A stretch of DNA of 64,000 bases from Poseidonibacter lekithochrous (GTDB lineage: Bacteria; Campylobacterota; Campylobacteria; Campylobacterales; Arcobacteraceae). Both the position numbers and the translations under genes were made by a program. Below are positions 7,439 to 16,918 of the stretch, piece by piece. Below the pieces are notes generated by a model. The model made no database searches and was not told the origin of the DNA. It saw nothing but the letters and a program-made list of their open reading frames with translations. The DNA lies in the NCBI RefSeq assembly GCF_018861145.1, contig NZ_JAHKQT010000032.1, positions 1-64,000 on the forward strand, given 5' to 3'. Numbering within the stretch: the stretch's first letter is position 1; every line of letters starts with the position of its first letter.

Positions 7439-8692
7439 ATGAATACACCTATTAGCGTTTCTACTTTAAATTCACAAATAAAATCTCTACTTGAAACTAC
7501 ATTTATTCAAGTATACGTTGAAGGTGAGGTTTCAAATTTAACTTACCATAATTCTGGACATATATACTTTTCAGTTAAAGATCAAAATTCTACAATTTCA
7601 TGTGTAATGTTTAGAGGAAATACTAAATATTTAAAATTTCAATTAGAAGTTGGACAAAAAATTGTAATTACAGGAAATATCACAGTATATGCTCCTCGAG
7701 GTAATTATCAACTTTTATGTAATAAGATTCAACCCGCTGGTCAAGGAGCTTTAGCTCTAGCATATGAACAGTTAAAAACTAAATTAGAACAAAAAGGATA
7801 CTTCAATCCTGATATAAAAAAAGCACTTCCTAAGTATCCTAAAAAAATTGCTTTAGTTACTTCTGCAACAGGTGCAGCTATTGAAGATATGAAAAAAGTT
7901 GCCTTACATCGTTGGCCTTTAGTCGAGTTTATTTTAATACCTACTTTAGTTCAAGGTGAAGGCTCTGCTTTTGATATATCAAATTCTATAATATATGCAG
8001 ATACTTTATTTTGTGATGTTATGATTGTAGGTCGTGGTGGAGGAAGTATTGAAGATTTATGGGCTTTTAATGAAGAGATTGTAGCAAATGCTATTTATGA
8101 ATCAAGAACTCCTATTGTATCCGCCGTTGGTCATGAAGTTGATTATTTAATTTCAGATTTTGTGGCAGATAAAAGAGCTGCAACTCCTTCGAATGCTATT
8201 GAAATAGTCTTACCTGATATTAATGAACACAGAATGTATTTAGATTCTTTATCAAATGAGTTTAATAACTTATTGAAACAAATCTTATTTAATAAAGAAG
8301 AAAATGTATCAAATTTGAAGAAACTATTTAAACAAAACTCAATTGAAGCTAAATTCGAATTTATACAGTCAGAAATAAAATTTTTAAAGTCGTCATTTCA
8401 ATCAACTTTAGCTCAAAAAGTTTCTAATTCTCAAAATGAGCTAGAAATGTTAAAAAGAACATATGAAAACAATTATTCTCAATATCTAATGAAACTACAA
8501 AATAGTATTGATTTGTTAAAGAATAATTTCGAATTAAATCATCCTGATAAAAAAGATAAAAATGGTTTTGTTCAAATATCAAAAGAAAATAAAATAGTAT
8601 CACTAGATAATTTGGAAGTAGGGGATATAGTATCTTTACAAAGTCCGAAATATATTGCTATGTGTACAATAAATAATTTAAAAAAACAATAA
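7439..8692 (+). CDS. xseA: Exodeoxyribonuclease VII large subunit
   Basis: Catalytic subunit of exonuclease VII, which degrades single-stranded DNA during repair (417 aa). An N-terminal OB-fold domain (about residues 1-105) is followed by the nuclease domain with ALVTSATGAAIEDM, VGRGGGSIEDLWAFN and SAVGHEVDYLISDFVADKRAATPSNA, all hallmark motifs. A long helical coiled-coil region follows (about 270-370). A strong AAGGAGG ribosome site stands just before ATG 7439. The small subunit gene xseB is not in the window. The run from ymdB appears to end here. Confidence 0.95.
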   Translation: MNTPISVSTLNSQIKSLLETTFIQVYVEGEVSNLTYHNSGHIYFSVKDQNSTISCVMFRGNTKYLKFQLEVGQKIVITGNITVYAPRGNYQLLCNKIQPAGQGALALAYEQLKTKLEQKGYFNPDIKKALPKYPKKIALVTSATGAAIEDMKKVALHRWPLVEFILIPTLVQGEGSAFDISNSIIYADTLFCDVMIVGRGGGSIEDLWAFNEEIVANAIYESRTPIVSAVGHEVDYLISDFVADKRAATPSNAIEIVLPDINEHRMYLDSLSNEFNNLLKQILFNKEENVSNLKKLFKQNSIEAKFEFIQSEIKFLKSSFQSTLAQKVSNSQNELEMLKRTYENNYSQYLMKLQNSIDLLKNNFELNHPDKKDKNGFVQISKENKIVSLDNLEVGDIVSLQSPKYIAMCTINNLKKQ

Positions 8693-8763
8693 GCTTTAAG
8701 TTTAGAATTGATAAAATAAGATAAATTTGTATTTAATAAAGAACTTGAGTAAAAGGAATATTT

Positions 8764-9240
8764 ATGGATAATGAAGAAAAAGTAATTGATTATGCTAATA
8801 CTAGTGAGTTTATGACATTTGAACTAGGTGCAATGAAGTATGCAATTGAATTACCAAAAATTAGAGAAATATTAACTTATCCAGATAATATTACACCTTT
8901 ACCAAATACATCTGATTGGGTAAAAGGTCTTATTAATTTAAGAGGTGAAGTTGTTCCAATTTTAGATATTAGATTAAAGTTTAATACAAGTGCTGGTACT
9001 TATGATGAAAATACATCTGTAATAGCAGTTATAACTGAAGATAAAAGAATGGTTGGAATTATTGTAGATTTAGTTGATGATGTTCAAAGATTAGATACAA
9101 GTACATTAGCACCTGTTTCTGAAATGGGTTCAGCAATTCCATCTAAATACTTAAAAGGTTATGTAAGATTAGATAATAATGAAATGTTAGTTATCATGGA
9201 TATTGAAAGAGTTGTAAATAAAGAAGAGTTAAAAGACTAA
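8764..9240 (+). CDS. CheW-type chemotaxis coupling protein
   Basis: CheW-domain scaffold of 158 aa that would link chemoreceptors to a CheA-type kinase. Typical strands are visible: FMTFELGAMKYAIELPKIREIL, the PLPNTSDWVKGLINLRGEVVPILDIR block with the conserved NLRG arginine, and GIIVDLVDDVQ. There is no receiver domain, so it is CheW rather than CheV. It is followed at 5 bases by a receiver-only protein and then a receiver-PAS protein, making a small signalling cassette without a kinase or receptor in the window. It may feed the main chemotaxis array or a side pathway. Confidence 0.9.
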   Translation: MDNEEKVIDYANTSEFMTFELGAMKYAIELPKIREILTYPDNITPLPNTSDWVKGLINLRGEVVPILDIRLKFNTSAGTYDENTSVIAVITEDKRMVGIIVDLVDDVQRLDTSTLAPVSEMGSAIPSKYLKGYVRLDNNEMLVIMDIERVVNKEELKD

Positions 9241-9245
9241 ATTTA

Positions 9246-9647
9246 TTGGAAAAAAATATGCATGAAAAAATAGAAAAACTAAGAAGTCTGAAACTTCTTT
9301 TTGTTGAAGATGAAGAAGACTTACTTTCTATAATTTCTGATGCCTTAACAAAATTAGAAGCGAATTTTTTAACTGCAAATAATGGAATAGAAGCTTTAGA
9401 AATATTAAAAAATAATCCTGATATTGATGCAATTGTTACAGATATAAATATGCCTTTAATGAATGGTTTAGAGATGATTGAAAATATTATAAATCAAGGT
9501 ATAAATATTCCAATTATTGTGATGTCTGCACACACAGAAATTGAATATATCACAAAAGCAAAAGAGTATGGAGTTAATGAGTATTTATTAAAGCCCTTTG
9601 ATTTTATTAAATTTATTGAACTTATTACAAGTATGGAAATAAAATAA
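9246..9647 (+). CDS. Single-domain response regulator (receiver only)
   Basis: CheY-like receiver of 133 aa with no output domain. The acidic residues LFVEDEEDL, the phospho-acceptor Asp in VTDINMPLMNG, the Ser/Ala of VMSAHTE and the Lys of LLKPFDF are all present. Two starts are possible: TTG 9246, or ATG 9258, which loses four residues. The spacing to cheW is 5 bases or 17. Its receiver closely resembles that of the next protein (DINMP, NG, AHxxxE, KPxD), so the two probably arose by duplication. Likely a phosphate carrier or sink in the CheW cassette. Confidence 0.88.
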   Translation: MEKNMHEKIEKLRSLKLLFVEDEEDLLSIISDALTKLEANFLTANNGIEALEILKNNPDIDAIVTDINMPLMNGLEMIENIINQGINIPIIVMSAHTEIEYITKAKEYGVNEYLLKPFDFIKFIELITSMEIK

Positions 9648-9650
9648 AAA

Positions 9651-11006
9651 ATGGCAATAGATAAAAAGTTACTAAAAAGATTAAGAATTCTTTATGTTGA
9701 AGATGATGCTGTTATTAGAACAGAATTATCTCAATTACTATCAAACTTTTTTGAAAATGTTTATACAGCTGAAGATGGAAAAGAAGGTCTTGAAATATAT
9801 CTTCGTAATCAAGATGATATAGATATTATATTATCTGATATTAATATGCCAAAATTGAATGGCATTGATATGGTAAAAACAATAAGAGGAATTGATTCTA
9901 AAGTTCCAATTTTCTTTGCAACTGCACATTCTGATAATGAATTTTTATCTGAAGCTATTAAATTAAAAATACATGAATATATAATTAAACCTATTGATAT
10001 AAGAAAGCTTCTTTCTTTAATGAATGACTTAGCAGGTGTTTTATATCAAGAGTTTTTAATTGATCAGAAAAATAGAGAATTATCAAAATATAAAGAAGTA
10101 ACTGATTTAAATAATATTGTTATTGAGACAGATATTCATATGAAAATTGTAAAGGTAAATGACTTATGCTGTAAAATTTCTGCTTATTCAAGAGAAGAAT
10201 TAATAGGCCAAGATTTTAAGTTTTTAAAGCATAATGACACTTCAAATGATTTATATGTAAAAATGTATGCGGATGTTTTAAATAATAAATCATGGCATGG
10301 TACTTTAAAGAATAAAACAAAAGAAAATGGTACTTTTACAACTGATTGTTCAATGATTACAATTTTAAATGACGCTGGTGAAATTGATGGTGCAATATCA
10401 ATACAAAAAGATATTACAGAAGAATTATCTAAAAAAAGAGAAATGCAACGTGCATTAATGAAAGATAAAAGTGAAATTTTTATTAGAAGCAAAGAAGGAA
10501 ATGCAGAGCAACATTCAATAATCAATGACTTAAAAATGAAACTTGAAGATGCTAATGAAGAGTTTTTTAAAGCTCAAAGAAATAATGATAAATATATTTA
10601 TATAGCAGAAAAATACTCTTTAGAAAATAGAAATTTAAAAAGTGAATTAGCTACTTATAAAAAAAATGCAGATAAACATAATACTTCTTTAAAATTAACA
10701 AAAGAAAATAGTGATTTACGTTTAGATATTAAAAGATTAAAAATTAAAATTGAAGATATTAAAAGTAAGTTTGAAAAAGAGAAAAAACAAATTGAAGTTA
10801 ATTTTCAAATAGAGATTGATGAACTTACCGAAAAATTAGTAAAAATGACAGAAAAGTTTGAAGCCATTGAAACAAATGATGTTTTAGTACAAAAACTTGA
10901 ATATTGGAAAGAAAAAGCTAATAATGAATCTAAAAGAGTTGAAACTTTAGAAAAACAAATTATGACTTATGGTGACAAAGAGATAATGAATAAGATTTTT
11001 GGATAA
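9651..11006 (+). CDS. Receiver-PAS-coiled-coil signalling protein
   Basis: Protein of 451 aa with three parts. A receiver domain (about 1-125) has ILYVEDDA, the phospho-site in LSDINMPKLNG and the switch IIKPIDI. A PAS domain (about 155-260) has the YSREELIGQDFKFLKHNDTS and TEDI-like ISIQKDITEEL signatures, recalling Aer-type redox sensors. A long charged coiled coil (about 265-440) follows. There is no kinase, GGDEF, HD or DNA-binding output, so the coiled coil itself must pass the signal, perhaps by dimerisation or docking. It begins 3 bases after the receiver-only gene. The annotation of domains is firm; the function is unknown. Confidence 0.85.
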   Translation: MAIDKKLLKRLRILYVEDDAVIRTELSQLLSNFFENVYTAEDGKEGLEIYLRNQDDIDIILSDINMPKLNGIDMVKTIRGIDSKVPIFFATAHSDNEFLSEAIKLKIHEYIIKPIDIRKLLSLMNDLAGVLYQEFLIDQKNRELSKYKEVTDLNNIVIETDIHMKIVKVNDLCCKISAYSREELIGQDFKFLKHNDTSNDLYVKMYADVLNNKSWHGTLKNKTKENGTFTTDCSMITILNDAGEIDGAISIQKDITEELSKKREMQRALMKDKSEIFIRSKEGNAEQHSIINDLKMKLEDANEEFFKAQRNNDKYIYIAEKYSLENRNLKSELATYKKNADKHNTSLKLTKENSDLRLDIKRLKIKIEDIKSKFEKEKKQIEVNFQIEIDELTEKLVKMTEKFEAIETNDVLVQKLEYWKEKANNESKRVETLEKQIMTYGDKEIMNKIFG

Positions 11007-11040
11007 TTAAATAAATCAAGATAAACTTGATTTATTTAAT
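11006..11040. terminator. Bidirectional hairpin between convergent genes
   Basis: A perfect 15-base-pair stem (11006-11020 with 11026-11040, loop ATAAA) spans the junction of the receiver-PAS gene and the minus-strand cyclophilin gene, and contains the cyclophilin stop codon. It lacks a clean T-run on either side, so it may stabilise 3' ends as well as terminate. Confidence 0.6.
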
Positions 11041-11562
11041 CGTAATGCTTAATATTTTTTGTTCACTTAATGGTTTGTCTCCACCATTTCTTCCATTTGT
11101 AGGAACATTTTCAATTTTTTTAACTATATCCATACCTTTTGTAACATAACCAAAAATAGAATGTTTTCCATTTAACCAATATGTTGGAACTGTAGTAATA
11201 AAGAATTGACTACCATTTGTATTTCTTCCTCTATTAGCCATTGCTAAGATACCCGGTTTATCAAATAATGCATTTGGTGAAAATTCATCTTCGAAGTTTT
11301 TCTTCCAGATTGATTCTCCAGCTCTTCCTGTACCTGTAGGATCTCCACTTTGTAACATAAATCCTTTGATTACTCTATGGAATATTAAACCATCATAATA
11401 ACCATTTTTAGAATGAGTTACGAAGTTTTCAACAGCTTTTGGAGCTAAATCAGGTCTTAACTCAATTTCAATTTCTCCTTGAGTTGTTTTAAAAACAGCA
11501 ATTGGATTTGATGCCTCTAAAAGTAACATAAATGAACAAAGAATGAAAAATATTTTTTTCAT
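11032..11562 (-). CDS. Exported cyclophilin-type peptidyl-prolyl isomerase
   Basis: Peptidyl-prolyl cis-trans isomerase of 176 aa that speeds folding of proline-containing proteins. An N-terminal signal peptide (residues 1-18, MKKIFFILCSFMLLLEA) points to the periplasm, unlike the second cyclophilin at 16404. Core motifs are GEIEIELRPDLAPKAVENF, IFHRVIKGFMLQSGDP, the active-site arginine in FHRV, GSQFFIT and the WLNGKHSIFG tryptophan loop. It is alone on the minus strand, convergent with the receiver-PAS gene and divergent from the ferredoxin gene. Confidence 0.92.
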   Translation of the reverse strand: MKKIFFILCSFMLLLEASNPIAVFKTTQGEIEIELRPDLAPKAVENFVTHSKNGYYDGLIFHRVIKGFMLQSGDPTGTGRAGESIWKKNFEDEFSPNALFDKPGILAMANRGRNTNGSQFFITTVPTYWLNGKHSIFGYVTKGMDIVKKIENVPTNGRNGGDKPLSEQKILSITIK

Positions 11563-11710
11563 ATATAGCCTTTAATTTTTAGATTTTAAAAAATAAGTAT
11601 ATTATTTTAGATTTAAAAAAAAATTAAATAGCTATTTTTATTAGGTTTTAATAAAAAAGTGTTAAAATTCACTAAAATTATAAAATTTTTATTTATAAAA
11701 GGACTAAACA

Positions 11711-12073
11711 ATGGCAATGCCTTCAATTCCGCAACCAACGTTTTATATCTTTAAGTGTGAACAAGCTTCCCCTCCAGGTATGCCAAAACCATCATGTGTA
11801 ACTCCAGATACAAGAGATTTATTTAATCATACGACACAATCTTTAATGAAAAAGGGATTAATGGGACCAGTTCAAGTTATAAGAACTTCATGTCTAGGTA
11901 GATGTCAAATGGGACCAATTATGCTAATTGAGCCTGGACATCACATGTATTGTCAATTGTCTAAGGAAAAAATAGATAAAATTATTGAAGAACATATATT
12001 AGGTGGGAACCCTGTTGCTGAGTATTTAATACCTGAGCAGTATTGGGGTGACGCTGTAAATTTACAAAGTTAA
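11711..12073 (+). CDS. Thioredoxin-like [2Fe-2S] ferredoxin
   Basis: Small electron carrier of 120 aa. Cysteines 16, 29, 61 and 65 have the spacing C-x12-C-x31-C-x3-C, which matches thioredoxin-fold [2Fe-2S] ferredoxins (Aquifex Fd4 type; also NuoE-like). The second pair lies in TSCLGRCQMGP, a typical block. No redox partner is adjacent: panD follows 15 bases after the stop. A TATAAA at 11679-11684 is a weak promoter candidate about 27 bases before the ATG. Family assignment is firm from the cysteine pattern; partner unknown. Confidence 0.85.
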   Translation: MAMPSIPQPTFYIFKCEQASPPGMPKPSCVTPDTRDLFNHTTQSLMKKGLMGPVQVIRTSCLGRCQMGPIMLIEPGHHMYCQLSKEKIDKIIEEHILGGNPVAEYLIPEQYWGDAVNLQS

Positions 12074-12088
12074 AGAGGACTAAATTAT

Positions 12089-12472
12089 ATGACATTTGAG
12101 ATGCTATATAGTAAAATTCATAGAGCTACTGTTACTGATGCTAATTTAAATTACGTTGGATCAATTACAATTGATGAAGATTTAATGAATGCATCAAGTT
12201 TAAGAGTTGGACAAAAAGTTGAAATTGTTAATGTAAACAATGGTGAAAGATTTGCTACTTATGTTATTAAAGGTAAAGCTGGAAGTAAAGACATGTGTCT
12301 TAATGGTGCAGCTGCACGAAAAGTTGAAATTGGTGACAAAATTATCGTAATTTCTTATGCTTCTTATTCTGAAGTTGAGTTAGAAAATTATAAACCAATT
12401 GTTGTAATTGTTGATGATGAAAATAATATTGATATGATAACAAATGAATTAGTAGGAAGTGATCATGTTTGA
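12089..12472 (+). CDS. panD: Aspartate 1-decarboxylase proenzyme
   Basis: Makes beta-alanine from aspartate for pantothenate and coenzyme A (127 aa). The proenzyme cuts itself between Gly24 and Ser25 (NYVGSITID) to form the pyruvoyl cofactor. Other conserved parts are [13 protein letters not shown] at the start, [14 protein letters not shown] and [21 protein letters not shown]. An AGAGGA site precedes ATG 12089. The 3' end overlaps the next gene by a few bases, so panD-ybaB-prenyl synthase form one tight unit. Confidence 0.96.
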   Translation: MTFEMLYSKIHRATVTDANLNYVGSITIDEDLMNASSLRVGQKVEIVNVNNGERFATYVIKGKAGSKDMCLNGAAARKVEIGDKIIVISYASYSEVELENYKPIVVIVDDENNIDMITNELVGSDHV

Positions 12473-12791
12473 TGGAATTGACTTAAAAAATTTAAACTTA
12501 AATGATATGATGGGTCAATTTCAAGATATGGCTGCGAATGCTAAAGAAGAAAATGCTTCAAAAATATTTACATCAAAAGCTGGTGGAGGAATGGTTGAAA
12601 TTTCAGTAAATGGAAACTCAGAAGTAATTGATTTACAAATTGATGATTCATTACTAGACGATAAAGATTCTTTACAAATTTTATTAATTTCATGTATGAA
12701 TGATGTTATTAAACAAACTGAAGAAAATCAAAAAATGACAGCTATGAATATGATGGGTGGTTTAGGTTCTATGGGGCAAAAAAATAGTTAA
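12465..12791 (+). CDS. YbaB/EbfC-family nucleoid-associated protein
   Basis: DNA-binding protein of 108 aa, of the YbaB/EbfC family, normally a dimer with pincer-like arms. The core [28 protein letters not shown] followed by [20 protein letters not shown] is characteristic. ATG 12465 is preferred over GTG 12459 because AGGAAG lies at a good distance before it; both overlap the panD stop (12470-12472). The stop directly abuts the prenyl synthase start at 12792. It is not next to dnaX-recR as in many proteobacteria. Confidence 0.88.
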   Translation: MFDGIDLKNLNLNDMMGQFQDMAANAKEENASKIFTSKAGGGMVEISVNGNSEVIDLQIDDSLLDDKDSLQILLISCMNDVIKQTEENQKMTAMNMMGGLGSMGQKNS

Positions 12792-13652
12792 ATGAAGAAC
12801 TTATTAAATGAATTTGAAGATTATTTATTAAATAATCTTCCAAGTTCAAAAACTTTTCATCCATATTTTGAAGATGCATTAGCTGATATGTTAAAAGCTG
12901 GTGGAAAAAGATTCCGTCCAATGCTTTTACTCTCTGTTGTAAAATCAAATAAAAGTTTAATTATTAAAAATTCAATGCCTGTTGCTTTAGGTCTTGAAAT
13001 GCTTCATACTTATTCCTTAGTGCATGATGACTTACCTTCAATGGATAATGCTGATTTAAGACGTGGTTTTAAAACCTTACATAATAAATATGATGAAGTT
13101 ACAGCTATTTTAGTAGGTGATGCGTTAAATACTGAAGCTTTTAATAAAATAGCAAATGCTCCCTTACACAATGATGTAAAAATAGAGTTAGTTAAATGTT
13201 TATCTAGTAATGGTGGAATTGATGGAATGATAATTGGTCAAGCAATTGATTGTTATTTTGAAAATCAAAAACTTGAACTTTCTCAGTTAGAATATTTACA
13301 TATACATAAAACGGCTAAATTAATAGCTGCTTCTTTAAAAATGGGTGCTATTATTTCTGAATATAATTTAGAAACTCAAGAAAAATTATATAATTTTGGA
13401 ATTGATTTAGGATTGTTATTTCAAATTCAAGATGATATTATTGATGAAACACTAAGCGATGAAGAAGCTGGTAAAACAACACAAAATGATGAATCAAAAA
13501 ATTCTTTTGTTAATTTATTAGGTTTAAAAGGAGCTATAAAAGCTGCTGACAATTTAGCAATAAAGTGTGAAAAAGTTTTGAATAGGCTTGATAATAAATT
13601 GAAACTTTCGCTTGAAGAACTACTTTTAAAGTATATAAATAGACATAAATAG
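12792..13652 (+). CDS. ispA: Polyprenyl (farnesyl/geranylgeranyl) diphosphate synthase
   Basis: Trans-isoprenyl diphosphate synthase of 286 aa that condenses isopentenyl diphosphate with allylic primers, supplying quinone tails and undecaprenyl carrier. It has GGKRFRPMLLL, the first aspartate-rich motif DDLPSMDNADLRRG (DDx4D form, usual for bacterial FPP synthases), GQAIDCYFE and the second motif DDIID. Residues just before the first motif (LEMLHTYSLVHDD) resemble short-chain enzymes; the exact product length is inferred. The ATG follows the ybaB stop with no gap. Confidence 0.9.
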   Translation: MKNLLNEFEDYLLNNLPSSKTFHPYFEDALADMLKAGGKRFRPMLLLSVVKSNKSLIIKNSMPVALGLEMLHTYSLVHDDLPSMDNADLRRGFKTLHNKYDEVTAILVGDALNTEAFNKIANAPLHNDVKIELVKCLSSNGGIDGMIIGQAIDCYFENQKLELSQLEYLHIHKTAKLIAASLKMGAIISEYNLETQEKLYNFGIDLGLLFQIQDDIIDETLSDEEAGKTTQNDESKNSFVNLLGLKGAIKAADNLAIKCEKVLNRLDNKLKLSLEELLLKYINRHK

Positions 13653-13703
13653 TAATATCTCTCCTCTTAAAATCAAACTCTTAGTCATTTTAACTCATAG
13701 TAC

Positions 13704-13759
13704 TTGACAAATTTGCAAAAATTATATAAAATCTAGCACTCAAAAAATTAGAGTGCTAA
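13704..13759 (+). promoter_or_regulatory. groESL promoter with CIRCE operator (HrcA site)
   Basis: A TTGACA box (13704-13709) and a TATAAA -10 (13725-13730) precede a near-perfect CIRCE element at 13733-13759: CTAGCACTC, nine bases, GAGTGCTAA. Only the first base differs from the consensus repeat. CIRCE is bound by the HrcA repressor, so groESL should be induced by heat through titration of HrcA by GroEL. hrcA is not in the window. Confidence 0.93.
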
Positions 13760-13807
13760 ACATAAAAATTATAAAAAAATATTATAAAACTTAATCAAAG
13801 GATTAAC

Positions 13808-15701
<1,894 letters not shown>

Positions 15702-15742
15702 TCTGAGAAAGACTCATTCTTTATAATACACAAACTCGATAG

Positions 15743-15773
15743 GGATTATCAATTTTATTGATAATCCTTTTTT
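15743..15773 (+). terminator. groESL terminator
   Basis: A perfect 10-base-pair stem (15743-15752 with 15758-15767, loop TTTTA) is followed by TTTTTTC. It closes the groESL operon just before the convergent ygjV gene. Confidence 0.88.
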
Positions 15774-15820
15774 CTTTCTTATAGATATTCTTTACATGTT
15801 AAATATTTTAATTAATAAAG

Positions 15821-16321
15821 TTAATTATTAGAAGGTTTAATATAAAACCTATAATAACCAAATAAATTACTAGATATAAATAAAAACTCCATAATAACTG
15901 CGGCGGGTGAAAGTGATAAGGCATTATGAATAATCCATAATAAACTGCAAATCATCATTAATTGACGTAATTGTTTATCTTCTTTGTGAAAAGATCCAAG
16001 TGTTCCAAAAATAGCTGCAATGCAACTTATAATGCTTAGATAGCCTTGAAATGTAAATATAGAAATTAAAATAGTAAGAGTAATAAATAAATTTCTCATC
16101 TTTAAAGAAGTGCTAAAATAGCTTGCAATAAATCTAATAACAGCAAGCGCCATTAATGAAGCCGCTGTCCACTTCTCTAGTAGGATAAAATGTGTTGAAA
16201 TTAATAATGATGCAAGACTAAAACATATTAAAATATATTTACGATTTTTAAATTGGAAAGACATTAAATCAAAGGAAATAGCTAGTAGTACTAATATTTG
16301 TGAAATAATAAAAGGAGTCAT
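15821..16321 (-). CDS. YgjV-family inner membrane protein
   Basis: Integral membrane protein of 166 aa, recognised as the YgjV (Imp-YgjV) family. About six hydrophobic segments cover most of its length, with FDLMSFQFKNRKYIL after the first helix, FIASYFS in the middle and NLFGYYRFYI at the end, as in that family. The biochemical role of YgjV proteins is unknown. It reads away from ppiB, with an 82-base gap that holds the ppiB terminator, and is probably transcribed alone. Confidence 0.8.
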   Translation of the reverse strand: MTPFIISQILVLLAISFDLMSFQFKNRKYILICFSLASLLISTHFILLEKWTAASLMALAVIRFIASYFSTSLKMRNLFITLTILISIFTFQGYLSIISCIAAIFGTLGSFHKEDKQLRQLMMICSLLWIIHNALSLSPAAVIMEFLFISSNLFGYYRFYIKPSNN

Positions 16322-16354
16322 ATTTTATCTTTCCTTTATATAAATATTTATGTA

Positions 16355-16390
16355 TAAAAAAAGGTCAGTTTTTATACTGACCTTTTTATT
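16355..16390 (-). terminator. ppiB terminator (works on the minus strand)
   Basis: AAGGTCAGT (16361-16369) pairs with ACTGACCTT (16376-16384). Both sides carry A/T runs, so on the minus strand, after ppiB, it ends in a T-run. It could also stop plus-strand transcripts. Confidence 0.8.
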
Positions 16391-16403
16391 ACTAAACGAT
16401 AAA

Positions 16404-16904
16404 CTATTTTGATTCTAATATTTCTATTGAAATAATTTCATCATTTTGTTCAATTGAATCTAATACTTCGAAGCTATCAGCATCTTCTGGTTCAATTCCA
16501 CCAAAAACAGTATGATGTCTATCTAAATGTGGTGTAGCATCAAAACATATAAAGAATTGACTTCCTCCTGTATTTGGACCTGCATGTGCCATTGATAAAC
16601 TACCTTGATTATGAACTTGTTTATTCTTATCTACTTCACAAGGAATTGACCATCCTGGCCCGCCAGTTCCTGTACCTTCAGGACAACCACCTTGTGCCAT
16701 AAACCCAGGAATTACTCTATGGAAGTTAAGGTTATTATAAAAACCATCATTTGCTAATGTAGCAAAGTTTGCAACTGTATTTGGAGTATCTTCATTAAAT
16801 AATTTAATTAAAATAACACCTTTACTTGTAGTAATTTTTGCATATTGAAATTTTGCTAACTCTTCTGTTGTATAATCATATTTTTTTAATTCTTTTCCGA
16901 ACAT
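16404..16904 (-). CDS. ppiB: Cytoplasmic cyclophilin peptidyl-prolyl isomerase
   Basis: Second cyclophilin in the window, 166 aa, with no signal peptide and so cytoplasmic. Motifs: GVILIKLFNEDTPNTVANF, LNFHRVIPGFMAQGGCPEGTGTGGPGW, SMAHAGPNTGGSQFFICF and HLDRHHTVFGG. The PEGTGTGGPG and HLD loops are those of the PpiB type. It lies 14 bases downstream of the ftsI-type gene on the same strand and may be co-transcribed with it. Confidence 0.95.
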   Translation of the reverse strand: MFGKELKKYDYTTEELAKFQYAKITTSKGVILIKLFNEDTPNTVANFATLANDGFYNNLNFHRVIPGFMAQGGCPEGTGTGGPGWSIPCEVDKNKQVHNQGSLSMAHAGPNTGGSQFFICFDATPHLDRHHTVFGGIEPEDADSFEVLDSIEQNDEIISIEILESK

Positions 16905-16918
16905 TATCTGCCTTTATA

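Noticed and set aside
10184-10525. Minus-strand frame inside the receiver-PAS gene
   Set aside because: Antisense shadow with no start context; the plus-strand protein has clear domains.
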